DNA from: Acanthaster planci | Taxonomy: Eukaryota > Echinodermata > Asteroidea > Valvatida > Acanthasteridae | Length of the DNA stretch: 55,204 bases | Direction: 5' to 3' | NCBI RefSeq assembly: GCF_001949145.1 | Contig: NW_019091523.1 | Span: forward strand, 489,437 to 544,640 | Shown here: piece by piece, positions 1-12,125 of the stretch | Layout: each line of letters begins with the position of its first letter | How positions within the stretch are numbered: position 1 is the first letter of the stretch | The notes under the pieces: generated by a model | Database searches by the model: none | Told to the model about the DNA's origin: nothing | What the model saw: the letters and a program-made list of their open reading frames with translations, nothing else | Program-made: the position numbers and the translations under genes

Positions 1-758
1 CCAGACTTTTACTTCCGTCTTGTCTGCCCAAGGCCACATCTCCAATCACTTAGCTGTTGTATTGTAGCCTTGAACATTTCTTCGGGACTTCTTACATTTT
101 TCTTGTTTGTCCCCCAACTTTAAGCTTCGTTTGAACCTTATATTGAATTTTTTATATCAGTTTATGACGCTACTCAGCTTAGAATTGAAAACAAAAATAG
201 CATCCCGATCTCGAAGGCAAAATTTCTGCATCAAATACCATATTTAGGAGGTTGTAAAATGCCTACAGGACATGCTTTCATGCTAATAGGTTATGTTTAT
301 AACAACTACCCATAAGCAGATATTTGTTATGCTGTCATCCTCTAAATTTCCACTTTGAGGGAGAAATGGGCCAGATTTGAGGTACTATTAAAACCAAGTG
401 GAGACATCATACATGTGCATTGTGACCGTACCGTGTGCGACAATGTGCGACATGGCAAATGGCTCGAATTATTTTTGGGTTATAAACTTATCTGCGCTCA
501 TAAAAAGTTCTCGGCTAGTGCCCCAGACTATAGAAGGATATCTGGGAGTGCTTAATTCAAAGCGTCTTTAAAAAAGTTGAACATGATGTTCGTTTTATTT
601 TTTACCCGGGTACTTGATATTGACATAAAACGGGTACCCGGTTCCAAAAAAAATATCTGTAAACTCCTACCCCTACTACAGTCTGAGCCGGCCAAAATAA
701 AGTGACTCAAAGCAGACTCAAGTGTGAGTATGAGTCATGAATTTTCTTGCTCACTTAC
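1..758. other. Left edge: intron 7 of the minus-strand PDPR copy, no exon seen
   Basis: This stretch lies downstream (minus strand) of the exon 7 donor at 758-757. The next exon of the paralog, 125 bases beginning at 19103 on the plus strand, has no recognisable counterpart here on the minus strand, so the rest of the gene must lie beyond the left edge or be lost. The small open frames are not convincing. A pair of GGGTACCCGG-like words near 605-645 is the only local repeat I noticed. Confidence 0.5.
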
Positions 759-3700
759 TGAAAAGATCAAAGTTGTCTGGGAGAGACAAAAACTCAGAAT
801 TCTCAGGGATGCCTTCATGGAAGATGGGCACTGCCTTTGGGGCACAGAAACAGCACATGAGACCACCGCTCCACTCGCGGATTAAATTGAAGCTGTCTAG
901 GTCACGGACATCTGCAGTAGAGACAATCAAAGGGCTACTGACGGTGGGTTTTGCGGATCGCAGAATAAATATGGAGGGTCTTTGAACCTAGACAAAGCTG
1001 TGGCTTGAAATCACACATTTAGTGAAACTTGACTTGTGCTTGGACAAAAAGACTTGTGACTGCTTGTGCTTGGACCAAATTGACTTGTGATTTGACTTGG
1101 CTTGACCTGTGATCAAATGACTTGTGACTGGTCCAAATGTCTTGTGACTTGACTTGGACTTGCAAAAAGAGACTTGTGACTTGATTGTGCTTGGACAAAA
1201 TTGACTTGTGATTTGACTTGACTTGTGACTGGTCCAAGTGACTTATGACTTGACTTGGACTTGCAAAAGTTGACTTGTTACCATCCCTGCAAATGTTTCT
1301 GATGGTGGGATATAAGAATAAAGAATCAAAAATGGTAGAGGCTATGGTAGAGGCAATCCCAAATATGTTGAGTGTTGGAGCCATCAACTGTGACCCAGCC
1401 AGACACGACATGACATAACAAGAAAAGGTTTAACCATCCATGACCTTGATAAACCTTCCAATCAACAGCAACATCAGCTACCAATCTGGGGGCAAAGGAG
1501 CTAGTGCCATGGTACAATGTCTCACGTGGGATCCAGTGGTCGCTGAGACGGTGGGACTCTGAGACTGTTTGGCCCAGGAGTGGCTGGCCTATTAGATACT
1601 GTTGCCCTTGGCAGGTTTCTCCCCTGGATAAAATGTTGCAGGTGTCCCGATTGGGGGATGAAGAGAAATCCATAGAACAACCAGGAGAGGGTTCACAAGA
1701 CAGTAGGGTTCTGATCACATTGCATACCTGTGAATTCTTGATGGAATGACCAAATGGTCACCTCTTGTGCCATGTACAATTCTTATCGTTGCGATCCAAC
1801 ACTTACGCTATGTCCGGAACGGGCTTCCAGAGCTACGGCTAGGTCTACTGTCTACGCGTCTCCACACATTTCCAATGGAGCAAAGACCTTGACCTAGTTC
1901 TCGATAACAGATTCGGATGCAGCCTTCGTACTGCTCTATATTATGCCACTTATGAAGCTCTGAACGCTTATCTACTATGTACGTGTACATCAGGACACAC
2001 TGGACAACAAGGGCGCCCAGTTCCTGTGGGAAGCAAGCTTAGGAAAATGCCTATTCTCATGGAAACTATTCTTAAAGCTGCATTCTTCAGCAGTTCTTTC
2101 CCTGCATAAATACATCTATACATACATGGAGTTTTGACATCAAGCCCAGGTAGTGATTTGGTGATCAGATATCCGTGTGCAGTAGAGTGCATTGGAACGT
2201 TGACTTCCGGCTGGCTCATCAGACCTACATCTCGTCCCCACTGTGGAAAAAAATGTTTTCAAACGTGAACGGCCAAATGTTTCTCATTTATTTAACTAGA
2301 TTGTTAAATTGGGGGAACTACAAGCAGACTTTCACAAATAGGCTTACACAGTTACAAAACCGACAGGCTACATGTGGGTACCTGGTATTACACCCTAATG
2401 GAATAGGTACATGCTTTTGTGCACATTTTCCTGCAAAATTGGTCATGTACAGTCTGCACCGTATGCGGCACGCATATAAGTCGGCTGAAAAGTGCCTTCG
2501 ACTGTTCCACGGTGGAACCCACAACTTGCTCTTCCTCACCTGTCCGGCCGCATTCACAAAGTATTCACATTTGATATCACCCAGGGATGTCTGAACTTGA
2601 GAGACCTTCCCATTCTCTGACAGCACGCCCTTGACTTGGACTCCTTCCAAAATCTTGACACCTAGAGAAAAAGTTTTAAAAAATCCAAAAAACAGGGGCT
2701 ACCTCAGTCTACTGCGGCAAAGAACAAATGACAGACAAGCCAAAAATTAAACATGAAAACATGTACTCACTGTAGGAGATTTGTCCAAATCCAACGGCTG
2801 GCTTTAGGCTATGACCATGGACAAGTCACGTCACCCTACTTGCTTCTCTCCACCAAGGAGTATAAATGGGTACCTACATAAGCTTGGGTGCTACCTGCAG
2901 TAGACTGGCATCTCTTTGGGGAGAAATATTTTTGGTTGTTTCGTGCGAAGGAAACCGGAGATAAACACATGTGAGCCAAATGGCTCTCTTGCTTGCTCTT
3001 TTTTTGGAAGTTCTAGACCTTTTCGAAAGTTCTCAGCAGTGAGATGCCTCCTTATCTACCTCTATTCTTGGCACCTCTTGCAAGAGACAGTGCGGTGTTG
3101 GTAGGGTCTGTCATACCATCCCCGGGCAGGTACATTGCTCCTTCAAGATCGTCAGTTTTCACCCAGGGAACGATGGCACTGACCTCCGATGGAGCCAGCA
3201 GTGTGTGGTCCAAATTTCTCATCCTTGGGGAAATGGGTTTGATGCACTGACATGAGTTGAAAAAAATGACAGAGTATGGATGCCTGTGGGTGACCCCTTC
3301 CCCACTTTGTATAGGTCAAAGATCGTATAGCGTCGAAGATACAAGATGGATAACTCTGCCCAAAAGGCGTAATTACCATGGGCGCCATTTGAGCAAGTGA
3401 TACACCTGTGCGGTTTACGGTAATGCTTCGGCACAGGCTCACCAGGTGCACATGCCTGCCGCGACGCCTGCGAGTATGCAGTAATGTGCATTGCGCAAGC
3501 CTATCGCTTGCTCAAATGGCGCCTATCAATTACAACGTTTGATATGTATTCGCGGTGAAGTTCTCCATCTTGCGCCACTACGCGCCATTGTATGATCTTT
3601 GGTTTAGGTTAAAATGGTGTGATATTATGTTGCATCAAACACAGTTATGGCTGTAGCACTGAGATTTAATTTCAAACCTTAAAGACAAAACTCATTTGCA

Positions 3701-6700
3701 ATCACTCAACGGAAACAAATTCCTCCAAAACTGATCATCCAAAAAGACAGGATGAACAAAGAATAAGATGCTGATATGGCAAAGTTAAGTTGGACAATGT
3801 TGATCTATTCTTCTCATTGAGATGACTTCAGTTAACTTGTCTTCATTTCTAAGAATACTCACCTAGCTAAAGCAGCATTTCTCTTGATGTCTATCATGCG
3901 ATCTTTGGTTTGTGCAAGAAGCACAGAGCCCGTTTTCTTGTATCCTGCCCAAAAATTGAAAGGATCTATAAAGTGCCATCCCATGCACAGTTATGTGCAA
4001 AAAGAGCATAAGTGCGACAACCTTCAGTACTCTATGCTCACAGGTACTTTTACTCATGCCATGCCGATATGAAGGGTGATGCGTGATCAAGACTTTCAAA
4101 AGAGTGAACTTGCCAATCTTGTGATTCATCTTAATCCATGGAATAATGGTAAAATGTGAAGAATTCTATTACCTCGTTAGAATGTGTCATATACATGTAC
4201 TTGAAGTTAATTACCATAAAATGACTTAGTTTTGACTTGAAATGTAGTGAGTTCCTCTCATTGCCACAATTTTGTGCACATTCTGTTGAAAAAAAACCTG
4301 TATGTATTTGATGCACGTATGTTCAACTGTTTTTTTTTAACGGTAGTTTAAAATTAATTGTCCGTGTACTTGTGTGGCATAGGTTCTCGTCCTTTAGTGA
4401 TGTTAACCATTTGTGATTAGTATTTATTTGGGCCAAAACTTTGGACTTTCAAAACACGCAAGATAAGATGGCCGACTTTTGAATGCCACAAATATTCGCG
4501 CGAGTCATCAAAACAGTATTCAAACAATACTTACATCGTCATTCTTACCACAAGCTCATACTTGTCAACATTCAGGGTACACCCAGGGAGCAATTCTGGC
4601 TACAACAGGCCATGCACATAAGCAGCCAAGTTCAACTAAGAGGAACTAGTCGGACACGTGAGTCAAGGGGCACTGGAAATTTCAGCAAGTACAGTAAACC
4701 ATGCCTATCTAAACAGGTCTATAGCCAGATCATGTTTGCCCTGCAGTGCAAAGCGGCTAAATGCTATGTCTACGTGTACGTGAGCAATGCCTGACTGAAC
4801 ATAGCGCCCTCTGACGATCCTGCACGGAGGCCATACCTGTACTAAGTCCTGTTTCCTCTTCTATGGTTTCGTACAAGTGAGCGCTCATAGCGGAGACTGC
4901 ATAATGTAGGGCTGGCTTCCGCAAGTGACCGATAAGTCCCGCTGCATGCCATGTTGTTCCAGAAGTTAGTCTGGGTGAGAAATGAAGACAAGATGCACAG
5001 TAAATGGAAATACAATCATGTACGTGCATTATTTCCAATACACCCACTTAGAGATGACTAACTACAGGGTTCTAGTTGCTAGTCCACGGTGGAAGCAGAC
5101 GGAACTGTGGTCTCCCATTACTTCAACTCTCCCCCCCTCCACTTTTGACTGGTCCTATGGGTCTGATGGTCTCACAACTGGCCACTCCACTCATGAAAAA
5201 CGTTCTGCTGCTGGGTTCATCTCTTTAATGGAAGCTCCCTTGCAGAAAAGCATCTCTCAACGTGCATTTTACTTGTGTATGATGAGCCTGAAATTGCAAC
5301 GGGCTGTATAGTCCACAGGAGCTGGGATGGTTTTCGGAATATTCACAGGCCCAGTGAACAGGGGTTATAATGATGAAGCATCCTGAGAATCAGTAATGAT
5401 GGATACAAGTAATGTCCATGACGGTAGAGTCGCCAGGTGCCTTATTTTGCCATTTACTGTGAAAACCAATTTGACTTGACAAAATTCAATAGGTGGTGAA
5501 ATGCGGACCCCATTCCTGCAACAGACCTTCGGGAGACCGACAGTTTAACTTTTGGATTCACCTTGGAAGATGACTGTGACATAAGGCTCAATAAAAGTAG
5601 GGTTGATGTCGTGAAAAGAGTGCAGCAATTTCAGTTTGAGGGAAATTATGAGGGGAAAGTGTGAGAGTTTTAACACATGGTGGATTCAAATTTGTATGGC
5701 TGGTTTATCAGTAAAAAAGCCACATTTTTTCACAATTTACAATTCAAAATTACCAAAACATAGGGTCAGCGCAATAAACAGAGCACTGCCTACCAGAGTG
5801 AAATTAGTTACTTATGTCCCATTTGACGTTTGACTTTCAATGTTGAACAAGTAACCATCTGATATCCAACATTGAATAAGTAACCATTTAATATTCAGGA
5901 TGCACACTCCTAAAAGAGGTGGAGTGCAAAAGGAACAAAAAACAAACTGTGCCAAATGTATTTTATGGCTTGTTTGACCCCGAAAAACACCATGCCCCGT
6001 GTTGCTAGGAGTCGTCACTGATTGAGGGGAACAATGACACCAGATTCAACGTAATCTCCTGGCGGGGTTTATTATTTTGATTTGAAAAAAGTGTGGTATG
6101 ATGCATTCACTTTCCCACTCTGATTTGCAAGTGAAGAACTCCACTGACAAGACTTTTGTCAAAGCCGTTTTGGAAATCTGCCTTTGCCCTGGTTGAAATG
6201 GAGGCAGCAGGGTAACTAAAGTATACAGAAGCACTTTGAATAAAGGAAGTTACGAGCCATGGTGTGTGATTGATGTATCTTATATCAATTGACTGAAATA
6301 CATGTACTTTCAATGAAATGGCAAACTACATGTAATCTTTATTTTTTCTCTAATATGAACACTGTGGTAAAGCACTGTCGCCAACATTTCAGGGCTTATT
6401 TGAACCCGAAAAACCTGTTGCCCTTGGTTCTCTCTGTAGGAGAGAGTTGGTTGTGTATACATCATTATGAAATGGCACGTACAGTGTAAATTGGGTAGAT
6501 ATGAATGGATGTGCATAGTGGCTAAGGGTATCTTTTTTGTCCCTTCTGCACTCCATTGTTTCTAGGGGCTTGCATCCTGAATGTCAAACGGTAACTTAGT
6601 CAATGATGAACATCATTATTAAAGATTATTTTCTTCAACACTGAATATCAAAAGTTGAAGGAGGAACAAAGATGTAACTTCACATTGGTGTGTTGGCTTT

Positions 6701-7370
6701 GGTTTTTAGGGGGCTGACCAGTTTTACAAAGCGAGGGGGGGCAAATATACAATCCCGGTGAAATAATAGGGACCTAGTATGACTACGGTTGTCACCAGAC
6801 TATATGGTTAAATATGCACCATGCACTTTATGAATAATCATTACATGGTCAAGGAACCTTCAACTTCCCAAACACTCTGCAGTCATTCAAACGTGCACAC
6901 TTCAATTAGGCCTACTAATTAGGACAAAAATGGCTCGGACATCACGTACATGTAGGTCAGGGCAAATGATCGTGACTATGATGGTCCTGAGGCTGAATCC
7001 TTAGAAATAAAGGTGTTTGATTTCGGCAGATTTCACTTTAATGAAAACTCTGTGGTATATGTTGACCAGGCAGCTTCATGACTGTGTTGACTAACCTCCC
7101 TTGTTCTAGAAGCACCACATCGGTCAGCCCCAGTTTGGCCAGGTTGTAGGCAGCCGATAAGCCCGCTATGCCCCCTCCGCAGATCACCACTCGAGCCTGC
7201 GCTGGAAATATGGTGTCGGTGGTGCCTTGTTCATCGCGTGAAGCAACGTTAGAACCAAGCCTCTGGCAACTTGAGCCGAGCTTTGCGGAGGCGCACTTGA
7301 CATTCCTGAGGCCTAGGGAAAGTCGCGCCCTAGAACCCAATCGACAACTTGCAACATGTGCACAATACAT
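759..7370 (-). CDS. PDPR: PDPR-like mitochondrial protein, copy 1 (exons 1-7, partial at left edge)
   Basis: Seven coding exons are visible: 7370-7096, 4970-4837, 3944-3863, 3223-3060, 2661-2540, 2240-2126 and 911-759. All have AG acceptors and GT donors, and the joined frame is open for 348 codons plus one base. The start ATG (7370) has an in-frame stop just upstream and opens an Arg-rich, acid-poor leader that fits mitochondrial import. The FAD-binding motif CGGGIAG is at about residues 64-70, followed by GTTWHAAG (His100). Exon 5 ends in VNAAGQ and exon 7 carries REWSGGL, as in the DAO-type flavoprotein half of PDPR. The family regulates pyruvate dehydrogenase phosphatase in the mitochondrial matrix. 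The aminomethyltransferase-like C-terminal half would lie left of the window. The gene is divergent from the plus-strand copy, with identical lengths for exons 2-7. DMGDH and SARDH are less likely because the family assignment rests on the better preserved C-terminal half of the paralog. Confidence 0.85.
1018..1280. repeat. GACTTG-rich minisatellite in intron 6 of PDPR copy 1
   Basis: The words TGACTTGTGACT, GTGCTTGGACAAAA and TGACTTGGACTTGCAAAA recur in the same order twice, giving two higher-order units of roughly 125 bases built from degenerate 10-12 base subunits. The repeat lies wholly in the intron between exons 6 and 7 of the minus-strand PDPR copy. The open frame across it is a product of the repeat, not a gene. 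Confidence 0.85.
1811..1926. repeat. Dispersed short repeat, family R1 (copy 1)
   Basis: The segment from TGTCCGGAACGGGCTTCCAG to GATTCGGATGCAGCCT matches 7506-7626 in the same orientation, and part of it matches 44977-45028 inverted. The two ends are imperfect inverted repeats (TCCGAA...AGGTCT against AGACCT...TTCGGA), so this looks like a small fold-back MITE of about 120 bases. Confidence 0.7.
3369..3533. repeat. Fold-back element in intron 3 of PDPR copy 1
   Basis: Inverted arms of about 33 bases share GGCGCCATTTGAGCAAG and end with GTAATTA/TAATTAC-like tips. The loop is about 100 bases. Size and symmetry fit a MITE or a fold-back relic. It lies between exons 3 and 4 of the minus-strand gene. 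Confidence 0.75.
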
Positions 7371-7505
7371 TATTTATTGGGCCGCGCCTAAAGGTGACTC
7401 GCGATCGGACATCCGGGAACTTCTGTACATTATTGAACAGCACTTTGCTGTGTGTTAAAAGTCTACAGTAACATCGCCAACCGCGACAATGTGTCGGAAA
7501 CTTAG

Positions 7506-7626
7506 GCCGTGTCCGAAACGGGCTCCCAGAGCTACGGCTAGGTCTATTGTCTGAGCGTCTCCACGTACTTTCAACGGAGTGAAGACCAAGACCTAGCTCC
7601 AGACAACGGATTCGGATATGCAGCCT
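7506..7626. repeat. Dispersed short repeat, family R1 (copy 2)
   Basis: Runs from GCCGTGTCCGAAACGGGCTC to GGATTCGGATATGCAGCCT and aligns along its length with 1811-1926. It begins about 135 bases upstream of the copy 1 start codon, so it may overlap that gene's promoter or 5' UTR. Confidence 0.7.
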
Positions 7627-7809
7627 CAGTATGTACAGTACATGTACATTAGACTTGAATCAAGTCGGACATACGTTGCTCTTCCCCAGTATGCCAAGTA
7701 TGCATTGCCCAGCAGCTCGCATACCCCTTACAAGGCGCCCTCATTTGATAGCGTTTATTGTGCAACGAATGTCATACCGGCGCGGTACGTCACCATTTGG
7801 TGAACTGAA

Positions 7810-8170
7810 CTCAAGTTCGGGAGGCCTGTCTTGACACGGGTTTCTTGTTCTCGCCCTCCGACGGCGGGAACATCACTCAAGAACACTGTTCTCGGAACAG
7901 GTTCACACAACACCTCCTCATCAGGATTTTACACGAACGCAGTCCGGAAAAACTCGTGAGATTTCATTTTTAAAACGCCGCAAAAACTATCGAGACGGCT
8001 TACAAAGCTGGAGACAGTGGAAAGTTTTGCAAAATTAACGTTAACATTAATAATTTTCCATGACAGAAATTATTATTTCTTTAATGGAAAAGACGTTAGC
8101 CCAGTTACCCAAACATTAACTGTCGAAGAATGCAATAGGACGCCGCCATGTTGCATGTTGTTTGCTTCAA
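7810..8170. repeat. Dispersed repeat, family R2 (copy 1)
   Basis: Collinear similarity to 48255-48580, including CTTGTTCTC, GGCTTACAAAGC, ACATTAATAATTTTC, AAACATTAAC and GCATGTTG words in order. Divergence with small indels indicates an old repeat. No coding capacity is visible and I cannot assign a class. Confidence 0.65.
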
Positions 8171-8703
8171 ATTCAACAAATAACTACATGTAGTAGCAAT
8201 AAGGTTGCAGGCCAGTTAAAATAGGCTCAAAATTGCCAAATCGCAATTTGTAAGCTGTCATATTCTCTGATATTTGAGCATTTTGTGGGCCATGAACTTT
8301 TTGTAGGGGAAGAAAGGTGAAGGCTAGCCACAGGAATGTCAGCTTATGTCCGAGTGAATTTTGGATGAAATCAGTGCCCTAAAACGGTCTATTTTACTAT
8401 GGAGTGTAGGCATCTCTTTTCAAAATGGCTGCAGGCTTCACGACTGTTTTTAGGGGTGATCTTTTGTGGATGAAAATATCTGGAAAAGTCTTGGATAAAG
8501 CCACTAAAAATTGAAAGGAAAAGAAAAGATGAGGAGATGAGCTTTAATCTGCCGTGTGTTTTGAACAACTGAGACTTATTAACTTGTGAGTATTTCCCGC
8601 GTATTTTTAAAGTGGGGGTATTTATCACTGTTGTCTATGGAACTTTATTTACTGGTATGTACCCATAACCGGTTGCACGTTCCTGGAGTTCGGGCGGCCA
8701 GCC

Positions 8704-8762
8704 CATGAACGGGGTCCGGACAACTGGACCGTTTGCCAAGTCGTCCGTTAGGACAACTCGAA
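8704..8762. repeat. Inverted repeat arm (left) with GACAACTCG motifs
   Basis: CGGGGTCCGGAC...TTTGCCAA...GGACAACTCG matches the reverse complement of 11240-11299. The two arms bracket 2.5 kb that includes the candidate LTR, so they may be the ends or subterminal repeats of a larger fold-back element. Confidence 0.6.
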
Positions 8763-9452
8763 TTTGACAAAGAGACAACTCAACCAGTGAGATCTCTTCA
8801 CATAATACAGTCGTTTCCCCAGTTCAAGATAGCGAAATTATTCAGTCAGATTGCACCTCTACAAAAATCCTCGAATTCCAGTGACGTGAAATGTGGTCAC
8901 TGTCCACCTTGTGTGATAGAGATACCACAGTTACCACCAAATCAGTTTCAGATTTTAAACTTTTATTTCGGACGCACGGGATCGACGAAAGTGGTGACAC
9001 TTCTCTCGTTCTGGATCTGTTTCCAGAAAGTAACCACGCGAGCGGCAAATCTATTTTCAGCCAGAACTATTGCAAAAAGCTTATTTTCTAATGAAAAATT
9101 CTTCAAGTTAGAAAACTTGGTTCAAAAATAAGAATTCCAATGAATTTCTAAAAAATTGGATCTCGTGTAAATTTCGACTCAACTTTTTCAGCTGCACAGC
9201 TGACGAACCCGTTACGTCACGTACATTTCTGCTAACGTCTGTATTAGAGAGATGAGTTCGCAAAGTACATTGTGTGCATACATTTAATGCGTGATCCAAA
9301 ACTAGGACACAATATGCGTTCAGTTTTCGGCCAGTTTTAATAAAACACAACTTTGAAAGTCATTTTGATTAAACAGACATTAGATGCAAGGGTAATATAT
9401 AACTGTTCAGTATGAAAAAAAAGGATTTGGGATCACTCGTAGTGAATGATAT

Positions 9453-10791
9453 TGTGGCGAAACAGGGTAGCTGCGCAGACTTGTGTTTCGTCTGGGTCAT
9501 TACTAATTCAGGCACGTCTAAATCGTGCCTAATTAAACATGCGCGCAGCAACCAATCAGAGGCGCGCACTACCTTTAATAAGTTTCGGCGCGGCACTGGC
9601 TGCGTGCACGTGGTTGCCGGGACTTCTCAAGATGGCAGCGTGCTAACCAGAGCTCTGTGGAGTTGTGTTGTGTTCTGAGTTTCGAGTGTAAATCTGACGT
9701 ACGACCGCTGGTGGTTGGGGATCTACCTCAAGTGTACCTGGTGCGATCGGTTAGTGTGGTGCTTGTTCTCTGTTGCCGGAGCTGCTGATTATATCAGATC
9801 TCTTTGAAGATTGGGGGATTGTTAGACAGTCTCGTTTATTTAAGAAGTGGTAGATTATAGGGTTAGGGAACCCGTGTGAACCAGTTAATTGGGGAATAGC
9901 TTAGACTAGAAGGATTGTGTGCCGTTGTTCCATGCTTGATAGCATAGCGACGGTTGGTTGCGGTCCTGGTCTGGGAGCTCGCTTTCCTCGTTGAGGTTTA
10001 CTGGGTGCAGGTTTCCGTTACAGTCTGGTGAGGACTATTATAATTGCCTTCTTAATCAACTTACCTGTGTTATTTCATAATAACTTGAAGTGGGTGAGGG
10101 TTATTTAAGTCACCTTGGACCTTGTAGTTTGGGAACTGTGTTGCTTCGTAAGGCAGTAGAGATTATTGATATATAAGTCACCCTGTTGTGTTGTATAATT
10201 GCAAGGATTGTATTTGCTTGTGTGGTCAAGACTTATCGGTTATAAGCCATCGGTAGATTATTTATTTAGACTTGAGGGTTACCCTGATCGCTGTGAGGTT
10301 TACCCTGATCACTGTGAGGGTTATTCTGGTGTAGGATAAGGATAAGGCTGATTTATCACGTTCGTGGGGCAGTTGACCACGTAGGACTACCTCCCCGTGA
10401 GGATAATCTTGTATATAATTAATTGCTGTGGTATATAAAGGATAACTGAGCACTGACATTGAATAAACCAATCATATAATTGCCTTAGAAATCACTGGTC
10501 ACCGTGAGCTTTAGTCAGTCCTTTATCACTTGTATTGACATTAATTGTAATCTTTATTGACATTGGGATCAATTACCTAATCATAGAGCGGTGGTAAACT
10601 TCCACCAAACGAACAGCCCCTAAGGCATAGTCCACCGTTCGTTAACTGATATCCCCCCTTGCGTTTGGATAGCCGCTCATTCTTGCGTAAGGTTAAATAA
10701 ATATATTTGTGGGGTTAGGCCAGGTCAATTCCATCTCCGATCAGGCCAGTCTGCTGGTCTGCCACAAAAAGGTGTCAGTTGTCCCGCCACA
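9453..10791 (+). mobile_element. Candidate solo LTR or small non-autonomous LTR element
   Basis: The segment starts TGTGGCG and ends CGCCACA, a perfect 7-base inverted tip of LTR style, and is flanked on both sides by ATAT, a possible 4-base target duplication. Inside are TATATAAAG (10432-10440) and AATAAA (10462-10467), in the order expected for LTR transcription. Near the right end, GGTGTCAG follows a GCCACA, resembling a tRNA-Leu primer-binding site. If that is the real primer site, the LTR proper ends near 10766 and the outer border is different. No gag or pol frame is present. Confidence 0.45.
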
Positions 10792-11239
10792 ATATATATC
10801 GCCCTAGACTATTCGTCATTTTTCTCCCAAAATTCGGGCCAAAATTTTCCGAGGGCAAGTTTAGTTCAAGAAGTTTACATTTCACTTTAAACCCAAACTT
10901 GTCTGAGAATGCAGAGCTGAAAGACAACACCAAGTAGGTAGGTTTTTATTTCAAGCTACGACTGTAATGCATACGGGCCATATAGGTGCAGGGCGGGTGC
11001 AAGATCGGTTGACTGCGCAAAGAATGACTTACTACAGCCACCATTTTTATAAATTCCTCATAAATTAAGCTTGTATAGTCTATCTACTACATGAAATTCC
11101 ATTCTTAAGGCATACATGTATGGCCTCAATAAACGTACGCCTGGGCCGGGCGGACAGTGTCCGTTGGGACGACTTGTCCCAACGGACAACTTGTCTGAAC
11201 GGTCGACTTGTGTCTCTCCCTTTTACGTTCGGACGGTCG

Positions 11240-11299
11240 AGTTGTCTCAACGGTCGAGTTGTCCGAAGACGAGTTGGCAAATGGTTAAGTAGTCCGGAC
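11240..11299. repeat. Inverted repeat arm (right) with GACGAGTTG motifs
   Basis: Reverse-complement partner of 8704-8762. It sits inside a wider block (about 11145-11300) in which GTCGAGTTGTC, GACTTGTC and GACAACTTG variants recur, so the arm is part of an array of short motifs rather than a unique sequence. Confidence 0.6.
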
Positions 11300-11324
11300 C
11301 CCGATAAGCAGTACCCGAGTTGCG

Positions 11325-12125
11325 TCGTTCTCTGGTCAACTCGTACTCCAGTGAAATTGCACCCCAGTCAAGTCGTACCCCAGCCAACTCGTACCTTCGA
11401 TGAGGATAACGGGGTTTTCCCTTTTTTACTCCGAACAGCTTTAATTTTATTAATGATTACAATACTGTTTGTTTTTATGTTCGGTATACGATAAATTGTC
11501 CTCCCCTTTTGCACTTAATTAATTATTAGTATTATTTAATCATCATTGATTATTAATTGTGTCAATGATTACAATTCTGTTTTTTTTTTTTTTGGATGTG
11601 CGACTGATGGTAGATGCTATTGGCGTCTTTAAAAAATCGCTTCTTCTCCCCAAAAGAAGCTGCGACATCAACGGTGTGACCATACTATCAGAGTATATTC
11701 ACAGATTTTATTAACTCAAATTAACCAAGCCACACAAGAAGTTGACATCAACCATACATGTGCGATCAGACTATATTCACTGATTTTAATAATTCAAATT
11801 AATCAAGCCATATAAAAAAAGACTTGGATGCGTAAATTTGAAAAGGACAAAGACGTCAACTGGATGGAGAGGTACCTCTGTGGAACATTTCTGTTCGGGG
11901 GCGCGCGCTGTAGTCAGACGTATTCTATGTCCTGAAAACCGTGGGGATTTTCAACGAAATCCGACTCAGTGGTAAAAGGAACATGCGCTCAATAAATACG
12001 TAAGCATTAAAACCCTATTACGCTCTGCTGGGGAGTACGAGTTGACTCGGGTACGAGCCAACCTGGGTACGAGTTAACTCCGGCGCTGACCTGGGTACGA
12101 GTTAACTCGGGTACGAGTTAACCTA
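11325..12125. repeat. Fold-back element with GGTACGAGTTAACTC subterminal arrays
   Basis: The left part (about 11325-11400) carries three CAACTCGTAC or AAGTCGTAC-type words. The right part (about 12030-12125) carries at least five copies of the inverse, GTACGAGTTAACTC and variants. Oppositely oriented motif clusters about 0.65 kb apart fit a non-autonomous DNA transposon with subterminal repeats. The element ends about 400 bases before the start codon of PDPR copy 2. Confidence 0.6.

Noticed and set aside
1019-1718. Overlapping minus-strand open frames of 130 codons
   Set aside because: They are created by the GACTTG minisatellite and its flank, lie in an intron of the minus-strand gene and have no recognisable domain.
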